64,000 bases of DNA from Magnetospirillum gryphiswaldense MSR-1 v2. Lineage in GTDB: Bacteria > Pseudomonadota > Alphaproteobacteria > Rhodospirillales > Magnetospirillaceae. The notes under the pieces are model-generated. The model ran no database searches and was not told the DNA's origin. It was given only the letters and a program-made list of their open reading frames with translations. The DNA lies in contig NC_023065.1 of assembly GCF_000513295.1 (NCBI RefSeq), positions 4,279,001 through 4,343,000 of the forward strand. Reading direction: 5' to 3'. Every line of letters begins with the position of its first letter. Positions within the stretch are counted from its first letter, which is position 1. This document shows positions 36,728 to 45,670 of this stretch, one piece after another. Made by a program: the position numbers and the translations under genes.

Positions 36728-38620
36728 ATGACAGAAGTCACCGGACAGATGTCCGAAAGCGCGTTCTATGCCAAGATCAAGACGCTTCTCGATCAAAACC
36801 AGGACCAAGAAGCGCTTGAAGTGGCGGAAATGGCCATGGCGCGCGGTGAAAACCATCCATCCGCCGTTTGTGCTTTGGCCGCTGTCGCCTATCGCTCCAA
36901 CATGCTCGGCAACGCCATTCAACTGATGTCCGAGCTGCTGGAGACGCGCCAAGCCCCCGCCGATACCCAGGAATTGCTGGCTGTTCTTTATTGTTTGGCC
37001 GGCGTGCTGCCCAAGGCGCTGTATCACGGCAAGGAAGCGACCATCTCGCTTCCGGACGGACAGATGATCGCCTTGTTCGGGCCTTCGCTGCCGTCTTTCG
37101 CCACCGCCTTGAGCACCGTCAGCCACCGTCCGCTGATGCGGGCCGGTCTGGCGGCGCTGGATGCCATGGATACGGTCGGCGCCATCCGGTACTTTGAACA
37201 ACATTTGATGATCGAGCCCAACAGCGTCGAGACCATCGACCATTATGCCCGTGCCCTGGCCATGAATGGCCAAGCCGGCAAGGCGTTGGGCATGTTGCGC
37301 AGCCTGGTTACCCTGGGCGGCGCGAAGCCGACCCTGTTGTCGCGTATCGGCGCCTGCCTGACGTCGTTGGGACGCCTTGACGAAGGCTTGGCCGCTCATC
37401 GCGCCGCCGTCGCTCAGGCCGCCAGTGCCATTCCGCTGTGGGGGACCATGGTGGCCGATCTCGTTCACATCCCCGCCGGACGGTCCGATGCCGTGGCCGA
37501 TACGGCGCGATGGGCCGAGGCGGTGGACCGCAACTGTGTCAAATCGCCCCGCCCGGCGCCGCAATTGGGCAGTCTCGACCATGTGACCATCGGTGTCCTG
37601 TGCTCGGCCCTGCATCCGCCGGAGCGGGCGGATATGCTCAGCCGTTTCGTCGGCGCCCTCGACAAGAGCCGTTTCACCGTCATCGGTCTGGGTAACGGTG
37701 AATTGTCGGCGCCGCGCAATGTCATGTATCGCGGAATGTTCGCCCGCTGGCGCAACATCGCCGAACTTGACGTGCTGACCCTGGGTGCCCTGATCCGGGG
37801 TGAGGGCGTGGCGGTTCTGCTCGACATGGATGGCTTGGCCCTGCCCGAACGGGCCGGGTTGTTCCTGCGCAATTCGGCCCCCATCCAGGCGGCGTGGCTA
37901 AATGCCCCGTCCCATGGCTCCATGCCCGGTGCCAACATGCATCTGGTTGGCGGCCCCAGTGATTTGCCCGGTGCCTTGGTGCTTCCTGGCGGTCGTGTGC
38001 TGATCGGCGAGGGCTTCGATGCCGGGCCACTGCCCTGTCTTCAGGGCCAGGGGGTCACCTTCGGTGCCGAGGCGTCGTTGGCCGAGATCACCGCCGAGAC
38101 GGCGGCGCTGTGGTCGGCGGTGTTGACCATGGTCCCCGGCAGTGTGCTGGCGATCCGTGACAGCGGCCAGTTCGACGAGCAGCAAAGCATCGACCACATC
38201 ATCGAGTTGTTCGGCAATTTCGGCGTCGCCCACCGCATCGACGTCATCAAGGCCGATCTGGTCCAGTTCGCCCATCAGGTGGATGTGGTGCTGGCGCCGA
38301 CACCGCATCTGAACGTGATGACCTTGGGGCGTCTGGCCCGGTCCGGCGTGCCGGTCATCGTTCTTGCCGGCGGCAGCGCCGCCGCCGCCGATCTGGCCGC
38401 CGCCTTCGCCGATGTCGATTGGGCTGGCGATTTGGTGGCCGCCGACCTGCAAGCCTATGTCGGCTTGGCCGAAACCTGGGCCGGCAATGTGGAGAAATTG
38501 ACCGCTTTCCGCACTCAGGCGGCGATGCAGGCGGCGAACGGCGTGGCGTTCAACGCCGCTCGTTTCGCCGAGGCGTTCAGCCGCGCCTTGCTTGATCACC
38601 TTGCCGCCCGGGTCAACTGA
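36728..38620 (+). CDS. TPR protein with degenerate GT41-like domain
   Basis: 630 residues. Residues 1-270 are helical repeats of tetratricopeptide type (for example GAIRYFEQHLMIEPNSVET). The C-terminal part parallels SPINDLY: VLLDMDGLALPERAGLFLRN, then SAPIQAAWLNAPSHGSM for the family's PAPxQxxWxGYPxTxG, and LAPTPHLNVMTLGRLARSGV for PFPYNGGTTxxDALWxGV. Key donor-site residues (Tyr-Pro, GGTT) are missing, so it may be a non-catalytic or retuned relative. It lies between flaF and maf in one direction, consistent with flagellin targeting. Confidence 0.65.
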   Translation: MTEVTGQMSESAFYAKIKTLLDQNQDQEALEVAEMAMARGENHPSAVCALAAVAYRSNMLGNAIQLMSELLETRQAPADTQELLAVLYCLAGVLPKALYHGKEATISLPDGQMIALFGPSLPSFATALSTVSHRPLMRAGLAALDAMDTVGAIRYFEQHLMIEPNSVETIDHYARALAMNGQAGKALGMLRSLVTLGGAKPTLLSRIGACLTSLGRLDEGLAAHRAAVAQAASAIPLWGTMVADLVHIPAGRSDAVADTARWAEAVDRNCVKSPRPAPQLGSLDHVTIGVLCSALHPPERADMLSRFVGALDKSRFTVIGLGNGELSAPRNVMYRGMFARWRNIAELDVLTLGALIRGEGVAVLLDMDGLALPERAGLFLRNSAPIQAAWLNAPSHGSMPGANMHLVGGPSDLPGALVLPGGRVLIGEGFDAGPLPCLQGQGVTFGAEASLAEITAETAALWSAVLTMVPGSVLAIRDSGQFDEQQSIDHIIELFGNFGVAHRIDVIKADLVQFAHQVDVVLAPTPHLNVMTLGRLARSGVPVIVLAGGSAAAADLAAAFADVDWAGDLVAADLQAYVGLAETWAGNVEKLTAFRTQAAMQAANGVAFNAARFAEAFSRALLDHLAARVN

Positions 38621-38624
38621 AGCC

Positions 38625-40631
38625 ATGGTCAACCAGACGCTGTTCGAGACGAACCTGCGTTTCATCGAGCGGGAATATCCGGTCGCTCACGCGCGCTTGG
38701 CCGCCTTGGGCCGCCTTTTGGCGGTGCCGGTGATCGAGGATGGCGCCATCCTCGACATCGACCTTGGCGACGGCCGGCTCTACAAGGACGATGGACGCCG
38801 TCTGGCCAAGGAACAGGTGGATTTCTTCGAGGTGGCGCCCTCTCGGACCGGCTACAGCTCGGTCGAGGGCGTGACCGGCGACAGCATGGTCTCGCGTCGG
38901 TTCTATGATGGTATGGTCAAGGGATTGGCTGAGCTTGGCGTCGATGGACTGACCCGTCTGCCGCCGCCCGAGACCTGCTATATGTTCATTTTCGGCATCG
39001 GCTTGGGCTATCACCTGCCGCTTTTGGCCGAGCGTTTCGACCTTGATCACATGATCGTGTGCGAAGCGGTGGACGAGTTCTTTTTCCTATCGTTGCGGAC
39101 CATTGACTGGGCGGCCCTGCACCAGACCCTGAGCGAGCGGGGCTGCCAGTTGCATCTGGTGGTGTCGCCCGAGCCGACGGCGTTGAGTGCCGGCATTTCC
39201 GCCGTGATCGACCGGGTCGGCGAAATCTTTATCGATGGCGCCTATCTGTACCGTCATTACCCGTTCTGGCCGCTGGATCAGGCCTATCAGCGCCTGCTCG
39301 ACGATATCCCGATCAAGATGGTCGGGCGCGGCTATTACGAGGACGAGCGCAAGATGGTGCGCAATGGCGCCGCCAACTTGTACAAATACGACCACTATCT
39401 GCTGCGCGGCACCTTCCGCCGCCGGTACGACGTACCCGCCTTCATCGTCGCCGCCGGTCCGTCGTTGGACGAGAGCATCGAGTATATCCGGCAGTGGAAG
39501 GATCACGCCGTCATCTTCTCGTCGGGGACGACATTGCAGGCGCTGATCGCCAACGACATCATCCCCGATTATCACATCGAGCTCGAGAACACGCCGCACA
39601 CCTACAAGCTGTGCAAGCATATCATGGAGAAGCGCCCGGACCTGTTTCCCGACGGGCGGCTGACCGGGATCAAGATGCTGGGGTCGGTGTCGGTCAACCC
39701 CATGGTGCCGGAACTGTTCGACGAGAATTATTTCTTCTACCGCGACACGGTGACCTCGACCTCGTGCTTCGGCGAGGGCATCCAGGTGATGAACGGGGTG
39801 GGGCCGTCCATCTCCAATACCAGTATCGCTGTTGCCGCCCGGCTGGGCTTCGAGACCATGTATCTGTTCGGCTGTGATTGCGGCTGGCGGGATGCCAAGA
39901 ACCATCATTCCAAGAACACCATCTATTACACGCTCGATGAGTTCGTGGTCGAAAGCTACGACGGACAGTTCTCCTGTCCGGGCAATTTCGGCGGTACCAT
40001 CCATTCCAATCTGATTTTCACCTGGACGCGGGAGATGATCGAACAGAAAATCGATCGCTTCCAGTTGAAGCTGTTCAACTGCTCGGATGGCGCCTTCATC
40101 AAGGGATCGACGCCGAAGCTGCCGGAATCCCTTGATTTTACCGGTGCGCCGGTGGACAAGGCCGAGATTTTCAAGCGCATCCGTGACGCGTCCGAGTTCT
40201 TCAAGGCGCGTGATTTCCTGGCCAACCAGGACATCGACCGTTTCGTCACTCAGGTTCAGCGCTTGCGTCAGGATCTGGTCGACCTCATCGATCAATGCGA
40301 AGCCGAGGGGGTGGATTTCCGCACCTTCATCGCCCGCATCACCGATTTCGACCGCGAGGGCTATCTGGGCTTCTACAAGAACGTCTATCCGTTCTTCCAA
40401 GGTCCGATCGTCGGCTTCACCAAGGCCGCCTGCTTTTTCCTCAACCGGATCGGCGAAGAGAGCGCGCGGGCACCGGCTTTCAAGCGGTTCCTCACTCTTT
40501 ATCGGGAGCTGCACCTGGAAATGCTGCAAGAGGGTGAAGACACCTTCGGCGAAATCAAGGCCATGCTGGAAACCGGGGAAGAGCCGTGGTGGGCCGATGG
40601 CCGCTCGGTGGTGCCCGGCACCACCTATTAG
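38625..40631 (+). CDS. maf: Maf (motility-associated factor) flagellin glycosyltransferase
   Basis: 668 residues with the Maf/DUF115 core. FIVAAGPSLDESIE (from about residue 273) is the signature loop, followed by VIFSSGTTLQALI, and LFGCDCGW with HHSKNTIYY later. Maf proteins place CMP-activated pseudaminic or legionaminic acids on Ser/Thr of flagellin in the cytoplasm before export. The nonulosonic cassette at 7805-14227 would supply that donor. ATG 38625 follows the upstream stop closely. Confidence 0.93.
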   Translation: MVNQTLFETNLRFIEREYPVAHARLAALGRLLAVPVIEDGAILDIDLGDGRLYKDDGRRLAKEQVDFFEVAPSRTGYSSVEGVTGDSMVSRRFYDGMVKGLAELGVDGLTRLPPPETCYMFIFGIGLGYHLPLLAERFDLDHMIVCEAVDEFFFLSLRTIDWAALHQTLSERGCQLHLVVSPEPTALSAGISAVIDRVGEIFIDGAYLYRHYPFWPLDQAYQRLLDDIPIKMVGRGYYEDERKMVRNGAANLYKYDHYLLRGTFRRRYDVPAFIVAAGPSLDESIEYIRQWKDHAVIFSSGTTLQALIANDIIPDYHIELENTPHTYKLCKHIMEKRPDLFPDGRLTGIKMLGSVSVNPMVPELFDENYFFYRDTVTSTSCFGEGIQVMNGVGPSISNTSIAVAARLGFETMYLFGCDCGWRDAKNHHSKNTIYYTLDEFVVESYDGQFSCPGNFGGTIHSNLIFTWTREMIEQKIDRFQLKLFNCSDGAFIKGSTPKLPESLDFTGAPVDKAEIFKRIRDASEFFKARDFLANQDIDRFVTQVQRLRQDLVDLIDQCEAEGVDFRTFIARITDFDREGYLGFYKNVYPFFQGPIVGFTKAACFFLNRIGEESARAPAFKRFLTLYRELHLEMLQEGEDTFGEIKAMLETGEEPWWADGRSVVPGTTY

Positions 40632-40647
40632 AGCGGGGAGGGGCGGA

Positions 40648-40908
40648 GTGTCGGACAAGGCGTCCATCGTACAATTTCTCATCGCCGCGCTGGAAAAGAA
40701 GCGTGGCCCGGTGCCCGGTGCCGATGCCGTCGAGCAGGAGCGCTACCGCTATCTTGACGGAGGCCATGTGGATTCGTTCGCTCTGCTTCATTTCATCATG
40801 GAGATCGAGGCGGAATACGGCATCACCCTGACCGCCGAAGATACCCAATCCGATGAGTTTCGTTGGATCGGCGGTTTGGCCGGGCTGATCGCCGGCAAAT
40901 TGGGATGA
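40648..40908 (+). CDS. Acyl carrier protein (module 2)
   Basis: 86 residues. GHVDSFALLHFIMEIEAEYG contains the DSF phosphopantetheine site, then ITLTAEDTQ and a final helix. GTG 40648 follows a strong GGGGAGGGGCGGA ribosome site, 17 bases after maf. The stop overlaps the AAC(3)-like gene start (ATGA), implying translational coupling of carrier and putative transferase. Confidence 0.88.
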   Translation: MSDKASIVQFLIAALEKKRGPVPGADAVEQERYRYLDGGHVDSFALLHFIMEIEAEYGITLTAEDTQSDEFRWIGGLAGLIAGKLG

Positions 40909-42731
40909 ACGGCTACGACCGCGACGATCTGGTCGCGGCCTTGCGTGCCGCCGGCCTGAAGGCGGGCGATTGCGCCTTCGTTTCCACCAGCCTGGGTATG
41001 CTGGGTGCCGCCCCCGGGATCACCAGCATGGATGGTTTGTGCGCCTTGGCCCTGTCCGCCCTGCAAGAGGTGGTGGGCGCGAGCGGTTCTATCCTGGCCC
41101 CGGCCTATTCCTACACCATCAGTCGCAGCCGGGCGAGCGAGCCGGCCTTGTTCGATCCGGGCGCCACCCCGGGGGAAGTGGGGCCGTTTCCCGAATATCT
41201 GCGCCGTCAGCCCGGTGCGCTGCGCTCGTGCGATCCGATGATTTCGGTGGTCGGGCTGGGGCCGTCCTGCGCGCCGCTGTTCGCCGCTCTGCCGCCCACC
41301 TCCTATGGCGAGGATTGCCTGTTCGCCCGCATGGCCCGCTGGCCTGCGATGAAATGCGTCAGCATCGGCCTGGGCTCGAACTGGACCGCCTTCATCCATC
41401 ATGCCGATTGGCTGGCGCGGGTGCCGTTCCGCTATGACAAGCTATTCCACGGTCTTATCCGCGACGATCAGGGCGAGCACGCTGTGTGGTGGATGTACGC
41501 GGTGCCGGTGCGCCTGGATTGCGCCTTCGCCAATGCCCACCGCCTGGGCCGCATGGCCGAGGAAGCCGGTATCTGGCGCCATGCCCCGGTGGGGCGCGCC
41601 CGGGTCTATGTCGCCGATTACGCCGATTATTTCCGCTTCGCCCTCGACGCCCTGGCCGCCGATCCGTGGCTGTTGGCCCAAGGCCCGACCTGCGACGTGT
41701 TGGCCGAGGAAGAAGCGCGTGCCGGGCATCCGGCCATCACGATCGACAGCATCGCCGACCTGTGGCCGTTGCCGCGGGCCAGCGTCAGCCCGCAGATGGA
41801 TGCGGCGATGGCGCTGTTGGCGCGTGACCACGGCATGAAGCTCAGCCATTACCGCACCGGCCACAACGCCTTCGACTGGGTGGTGCCGGAGAAGTGGCAT
41901 TGCGCCGGTGTCAGCCTGCGCTGTGTGGACAGCGGGCGTGAGGTCGAGGATGTGGCCGTGGGCCTGTCGTCGCTGGCGGTGGACGAAGAGGTGGAGATCG
42001 ACCGGCTGAACCGCCATCTCCGGGTCGCCGACGACCCGCCCTGGCGCGAGGATTTCAATAACCGCGACTGGACCTTGACCCTGTCGGCGGCGAAGCGGGC
42101 CGGACTGACGGGGCAACGCTATCACGTGCGAATCGATGCCCGTTCGAGCATGGGCGCCATGGCGGTGGGCGAAAGCGTCGTGCCGGGCGGGAAAGATGGT
42201 GTGGTGGTCGTCGCCGCCACCCTGGCCGGTCAATGGGGCGGGGCCGAGATGCTGTCGGGGGTGGAAACCCTGCTGGCGATGATCCGCCAAGCCCGCGAGG
42301 GCGGCTGGGACGGGCCGGAATTACGCTTTTTGGTCCTGCCCGGCCCGGTGGGGTTTGCCGCCTGGCTGGCCGACCATGCCCATCTGCCCATCCGCGCAGC
42401 AATGCATCTGCGCAATCTGTCGGGGGCGGGCGGCTATTTTCTGCACAATCTGGCTCCGGCTCATCCTCTGGCGGTGGCGGCGGCACAGGCGGGGGCGGCG
42501 GTGGAGGCCGCCTCGCCGTGGTTCGATCCGCTCGCCCCCGGCCATAACCCGGTGGCCAAGGCGCGTCTGGCCGATCTGCCCTTCGTCAATCCGGTGTTCG
42601 GTCGGGCTGAGAACGATGTCCGTGCCCCGTCCCCCTTCCCCGGCTGGGGCACCCGCGTCGATACTCCGGTCGACAAAGCCGTCTCTCTCCAGGCGGCGGC
42701 GTTTTTGCTGCCGCTGTTGCGCCACGCCTGA
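40905..42731 (+). CDS. AAC(3)-like N-acyltransferase fused to metal-ligand-less DUF4910-like domain
   Basis: 608 residues. Residues 1-270 match the AAC(3) antibiotic N-acetyltransferase fold: FVSTSLGMLG, SCDPMISVVGLG and SIGLGSNWTAFIHHADWLA followed by VPFRYDK. These enzymes acylate amino sugars. From about 320, FDWVVPEKWHCAGV begins a DUF4910-like peptidase segment whose metal positions are replaced, compared with the intact homologue at 48151-49425 (AATLAGQWGG for [16 protein letters not shown] for VPETLG). The carrier protein start-stop overlap and the following ligase suggest an ACP-linked acyl transfer to a sugar. Confidence 0.75.
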   Translation: MNGYDRDDLVAALRAAGLKAGDCAFVSTSLGMLGAAPGITSMDGLCALALSALQEVVGASGSILAPAYSYTISRSRASEPALFDPGATPGEVGPFPEYLRRQPGALRSCDPMISVVGLGPSCAPLFAALPPTSYGEDCLFARMARWPAMKCVSIGLGSNWTAFIHHADWLARVPFRYDKLFHGLIRDDQGEHAVWWMYAVPVRLDCAFANAHRLGRMAEEAGIWRHAPVGRARVYVADYADYFRFALDALAADPWLLAQGPTCDVLAEEEARAGHPAITIDSIADLWPLPRASVSPQMDAAMALLARDHGMKLSHYRTGHNAFDWVVPEKWHCAGVSLRCVDSGREVEDVAVGLSSLAVDEEVEIDRLNRHLRVADDPPWREDFNNRDWTLTLSAAKRAGLTGQRYHVRIDARSSMGAMAVGESVVPGGKDGVVVVAATLAGQWGGAEMLSGVETLLAMIRQAREGGWDGPELRFLVLPGPVGFAAWLADHAHLPIRAAMHLRNLSGAGGYFLHNLAPAHPLAVAAAQAGAAVEAASPWFDPLAPGHNPVAKARLADLPFVNPVFGRAENDVRAPSPFPGWGTRVDTPVDKAVSLQAAAFLLPLLRHA

Positions 42732-42743
42732 GCAGGAGCGCTT

Positions 42744-44291
42744 ATGCCCACCATCATTCAGCGTTTCCTCGCCCATGTCCGGGCGACGCCCGACAAGACC
42801 GCCCTGGTGTTTTCCGACCAGCCGGTGAGCTATGCCGATTTGGCCGAGGAGGTGCGCCGTCTCGCCGCCGGCCTGGCCGGCCTGGGTGTCGGTCGCGGCA
42901 GCCGCGTGCTGGTGCTGCTGAAGAATTGCCGGGCCTTCGCCGCCCTGATGCTGGCCGCCGCCGAGCGCGGCGCGGTGATCGTCCCGGTCAGTGCCGGTCT
43001 ACGCGGCGAGGCGCTGGTCACCGCCTTCACCGCCACCGAATGTCAATTCGTCGTCGGCCACGGGCCGCTTCTGGCGCCGTTCGCCGGGCTGGTCGCGGCG
43101 GGCAAGTGCGTCAGCGTCGACGGTGCCGCGCCCGGAAGCTGTCTTTATGACGACTTGTTGGCCCGGGCACCCGATGATCATGCCTTGGGGCAAGGCGACG
43201 ACGGGGACGACCTGCCCTATATCCTGACCATGACCTCGGGCTCGACCGGGGCGCCCAAGCCGATCATCTTCTCGCAGGCCACCAAGATCGCCCGCGCCCA
43301 AAGCGCCGTCGATTGCTATGGCCTGACGGCCAACGACGTGGTGCTGGCCGCCACTCCGCTTTACCATTCCCTGGCCCAACGTCTGGTGCTGATGCCGTTG
43401 ATGTTCGGCATGAGCGCGGTGGTGCTGGAGCCCTTCACCCCGGCGGGCTGGATGGCGGCGGTGGAACGCTGGCGGGTCAGCTTCACCATCCCGGTGTCGT
43501 CGCAACTGAGCGCCTTGTTGCCGCATTTCCTGGCCGAGCCGGCGCGTCTGGCCAGCCTGCGCGTGCTGGTGTCGTCGTCGGCGCAGATCGCCGAAGAGCT
43601 GAAACGCCGCCTCGCCGCCTTGCTGGCCTGCCAGTTCCACGAAATCTACGGGGCGTCGGAAGTCGGCGTGATCTCCAACCTGTCGCCCGACCATCCCGCC
43701 GCCAAGATGGCCAGCGTCGGCCTGCCGCTGCCCGGCATCGATCTGCGCATCCTGGGCGATGACGGCGCGGTGCTGCCTGTGGGGGAGATCGGCGAGATCG
43801 CTTGCCGCACCCCCACCGCCTTTCTCGGCTATTACAACCGTCCCGACGCCACCATTGCCGCCTGGTGCGACGGCTATTTCCGCACCGGCGACCTGGGCTG
43901 GGTCGATGCCGACGGGTTTTTGTATTTTTCGGGGCGCAAGAAGGACTTGGTGATCAGCGGCGGCATCAACATATATCCTATCGATATCGAACGGGTGCTG
44001 ATGGGGACCGGTTTGCTGGCCGATTGCGCCGCCATCGGCTTGCCCGACAGCTATCTGGGCGAGGCGGTGCTGGCGGTGGTGGTGCCGAAGGAGACAGCGG
44101 GTTTCGATCTCAGGCCGCTGCGCCGGGCCTGTGTGGACAAGCTGGCCGATTACCAGCAGCCGCTGGATTTCGAGGTAGTGGCGGCCTTGCCCAAGAACGC
44201 GCTGGGCAAGACGGTCAAGCCCGATTTACAGGAACGGTTCAAGGGCAAGGATCTGTCGGCACGGCTGCGCGGCTTGCTGGGATTGAGTTAA
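42744..44291 (+). CDS. AMP-dependent synthetase/ligase (module 2)
   Basis: 515 residues, full length for the ANL family: MTSGSTGAPKPIIF for ATP, EIYGASEVGVISN, FRTGDLGWVDADGFLYFSGR, KKDLVISGGINIYPIDIE and the C-terminal lysine in PKNALGKTVKPDL. It should activate an acid as acyl-adenylate and load the upstream carrier protein or CoA. The substrate pocket cannot be assigned by eye. It follows the AAC(3)-like gene by 12 bases. Confidence 0.9.
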   Translation: MPTIIQRFLAHVRATPDKTALVFSDQPVSYADLAEEVRRLAAGLAGLGVGRGSRVLVLLKNCRAFAALMLAAAERGAVIVPVSAGLRGEALVTAFTATECQFVVGHGPLLAPFAGLVAAGKCVSVDGAAPGSCLYDDLLARAPDDHALGQGDDGDDLPYILTMTSGSTGAPKPIIFSQATKIARAQSAVDCYGLTANDVVLAATPLYHSLAQRLVLMPLMFGMSAVVLEPFTPAGWMAAVERWRVSFTIPVSSQLSALLPHFLAEPARLASLRVLVSSSAQIAEELKRRLAALLACQFHEIYGASEVGVISNLSPDHPAAKMASVGLPLPGIDLRILGDDGAVLPVGEIGEIACRTPTAFLGYYNRPDATIAAWCDGYFRTGDLGWVDADGFLYFSGRKKDLVISGGINIYPIDIERVLMGTGLLADCAAIGLPDSYLGEAVLAVVVPKETAGFDLRPLRRACVDKLADYQQPLDFEVVAALPKNALGKTVKPDLQERFKGKDLSARLRGLLGLS

Positions 44292-44363
44292 CGGTTTCGA
44301 CGGAAGTAAACATCTAAACTGGGGCCACCGGCAGAAGCGCCGGGATGAACATGGGTGAACGCC

Positions 44364-45665
44364 ATGACCAAGACATTGAGCTGCCGCTACATCCACCACG
44401 CCCTCTATCTGGGGCCGGACCAGTTCCGTCATTGCTGCAAGCGTTTCCACGTGGATGGCGAGATGCGCGGCGACGCGGTGGTGTTCAGCGTCGATAGCGA
44501 CGACGATGTCGGTCCCGACAAGGTGCTGGCGGCCAAGCGCGAATTGTGGCGGGCCATCAATGCCGGCGAGACGACCCAATGCAGTGGCTGCCCCTATCTG
44601 TCCGAGGCCGAATGGCCGGAACTGGACCGCCTGAGCCTGGACCTGATCTCGGTCGAGGCCCATTCCCGCTGCAACATGCGCTGTTCCTATTGCAGCGACA
44701 TCTATTACGGCAACGTCCTGCCCAAATACGACGTCATGGCCCTGTTCGACCGCTATGCCGAGGCCGGTTCCATCGGCGATGAGGTGGTGCTGGCCTGGGG
44801 CGGCGGCGAGCCGCTGATGCTGGACGGGTTCGAGAAGATTTTCGCCACCGTGTCGCGGCGGCTGAAGCCGCTTTACAATCGGGTGTTCTCCAATGCCATC
44901 CTCTATAGCCAGGAACTGGCCGATCATCTGAAGGACGGTCGCGCCATCCTCACCACCAGCATCGACGCCGGCACGGTGGAAACCTTCCGTCAGGTGCGCG
45001 GCGTCAATCAGCTGTACAAGGTGTTGGGCAATCTGCGCCGTTATGTGGAATTCGCCGGCACCGCCAATATCGCGCTCAAATACATCTTCACCGACGGCAA
45101 TTCGACGGTGGCCGAGGTCGAGGAATTCCTTGCCCGGATTCAGGAACACGGCCTGTCGCACTGCGCCTTCCAGATCAGCGCCGATTATAAATCGGCCGAG
45201 ATCGGGGCCGAGCAGGTGAAAAGCGCCGTACGCTTGTACGAGGGGTTGTTGCAGGGTGGCACCGCGTCGTGCCATTTCGACGACCATTTGCGCCCGCGCA
45301 TCAACCATGCCATCCGCCTTATTCGTGCCAGCGACCCGGCGGCTTTGGCCGATCTCTCCATTCTCGCCAATAACGACCGCTTCCGCGGTCAGCCGGTGGT
45401 GGTGTGGGGCAGCGGCGAATATGCCGACGGGCTGATCCGCGAAAGCCTGTTCTTCGAGGAAAGCCCCATCGCCTTCTTCGTCGATTCCGATCCGGCCAAG
45501 CAAGGTGGGACGTTCCACAATGCCCCGATCAAAGCCCCCGATGCCGTGCTGGCGGTGGATCACCCGGTGGTGATCGGCTCGTCCTACGCCTATCAGGACA
45601 TCCGCCGCGCCCTGCACGCCATGGGCGTGGCCGACCAGCGCATCGTCGACAGCATGATTTTTTAG
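44364..45665 (+). CDS. Radical SAM protein with N-terminal Cys cluster and C-terminal Rossmann-like domain
   Basis: 433 residues. C24-C25 and C73-x2-C76 near the N-terminus resemble a SPASM cluster set placed before the core. The core cluster is C103-x3-C107-x2-C110 (CNMRCSYC), with LAWGGGEPLML behind it. After residue 340, PVVVWGSGEYADGLIRES and AFFVDSDPAKQGG resemble the nucleotide-binding half of PglD-like proteins. Same permuted order as 21572-22900. ATG 44364 is preferred over GTG 44355. Substrate unknown; module-2 context suggests acid or sugar modification. Confidence 0.82.
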   Translation: MTKTLSCRYIHHALYLGPDQFRHCCKRFHVDGEMRGDAVVFSVDSDDDVGPDKVLAAKRELWRAINAGETTQCSGCPYLSEAEWPELDRLSLDLISVEAHSRCNMRCSYCSDIYYGNVLPKYDVMALFDRYAEAGSIGDEVVLAWGGGEPLMLDGFEKIFATVSRRLKPLYNRVFSNAILYSQELADHLKDGRAILTTSIDAGTVETFRQVRGVNQLYKVLGNLRRYVEFAGTANIALKYIFTDGNSTVAEVEEFLARIQEHGLSHCAFQISADYKSAEIGAEQVKSAVRLYEGLLQGGTASCHFDDHLRPRINHAIRLIRASDPAALADLSILANNDRFRGQPVVVWGSGEYADGLIRESLFFEESPIAFFVDSDPAKQGGTFHNAPIKAPDAVLAVDHPVVIGSSYAYQDIRRALHAMGVADQRIVDSMIF

Positions 45666-45670
45666 GTTAC

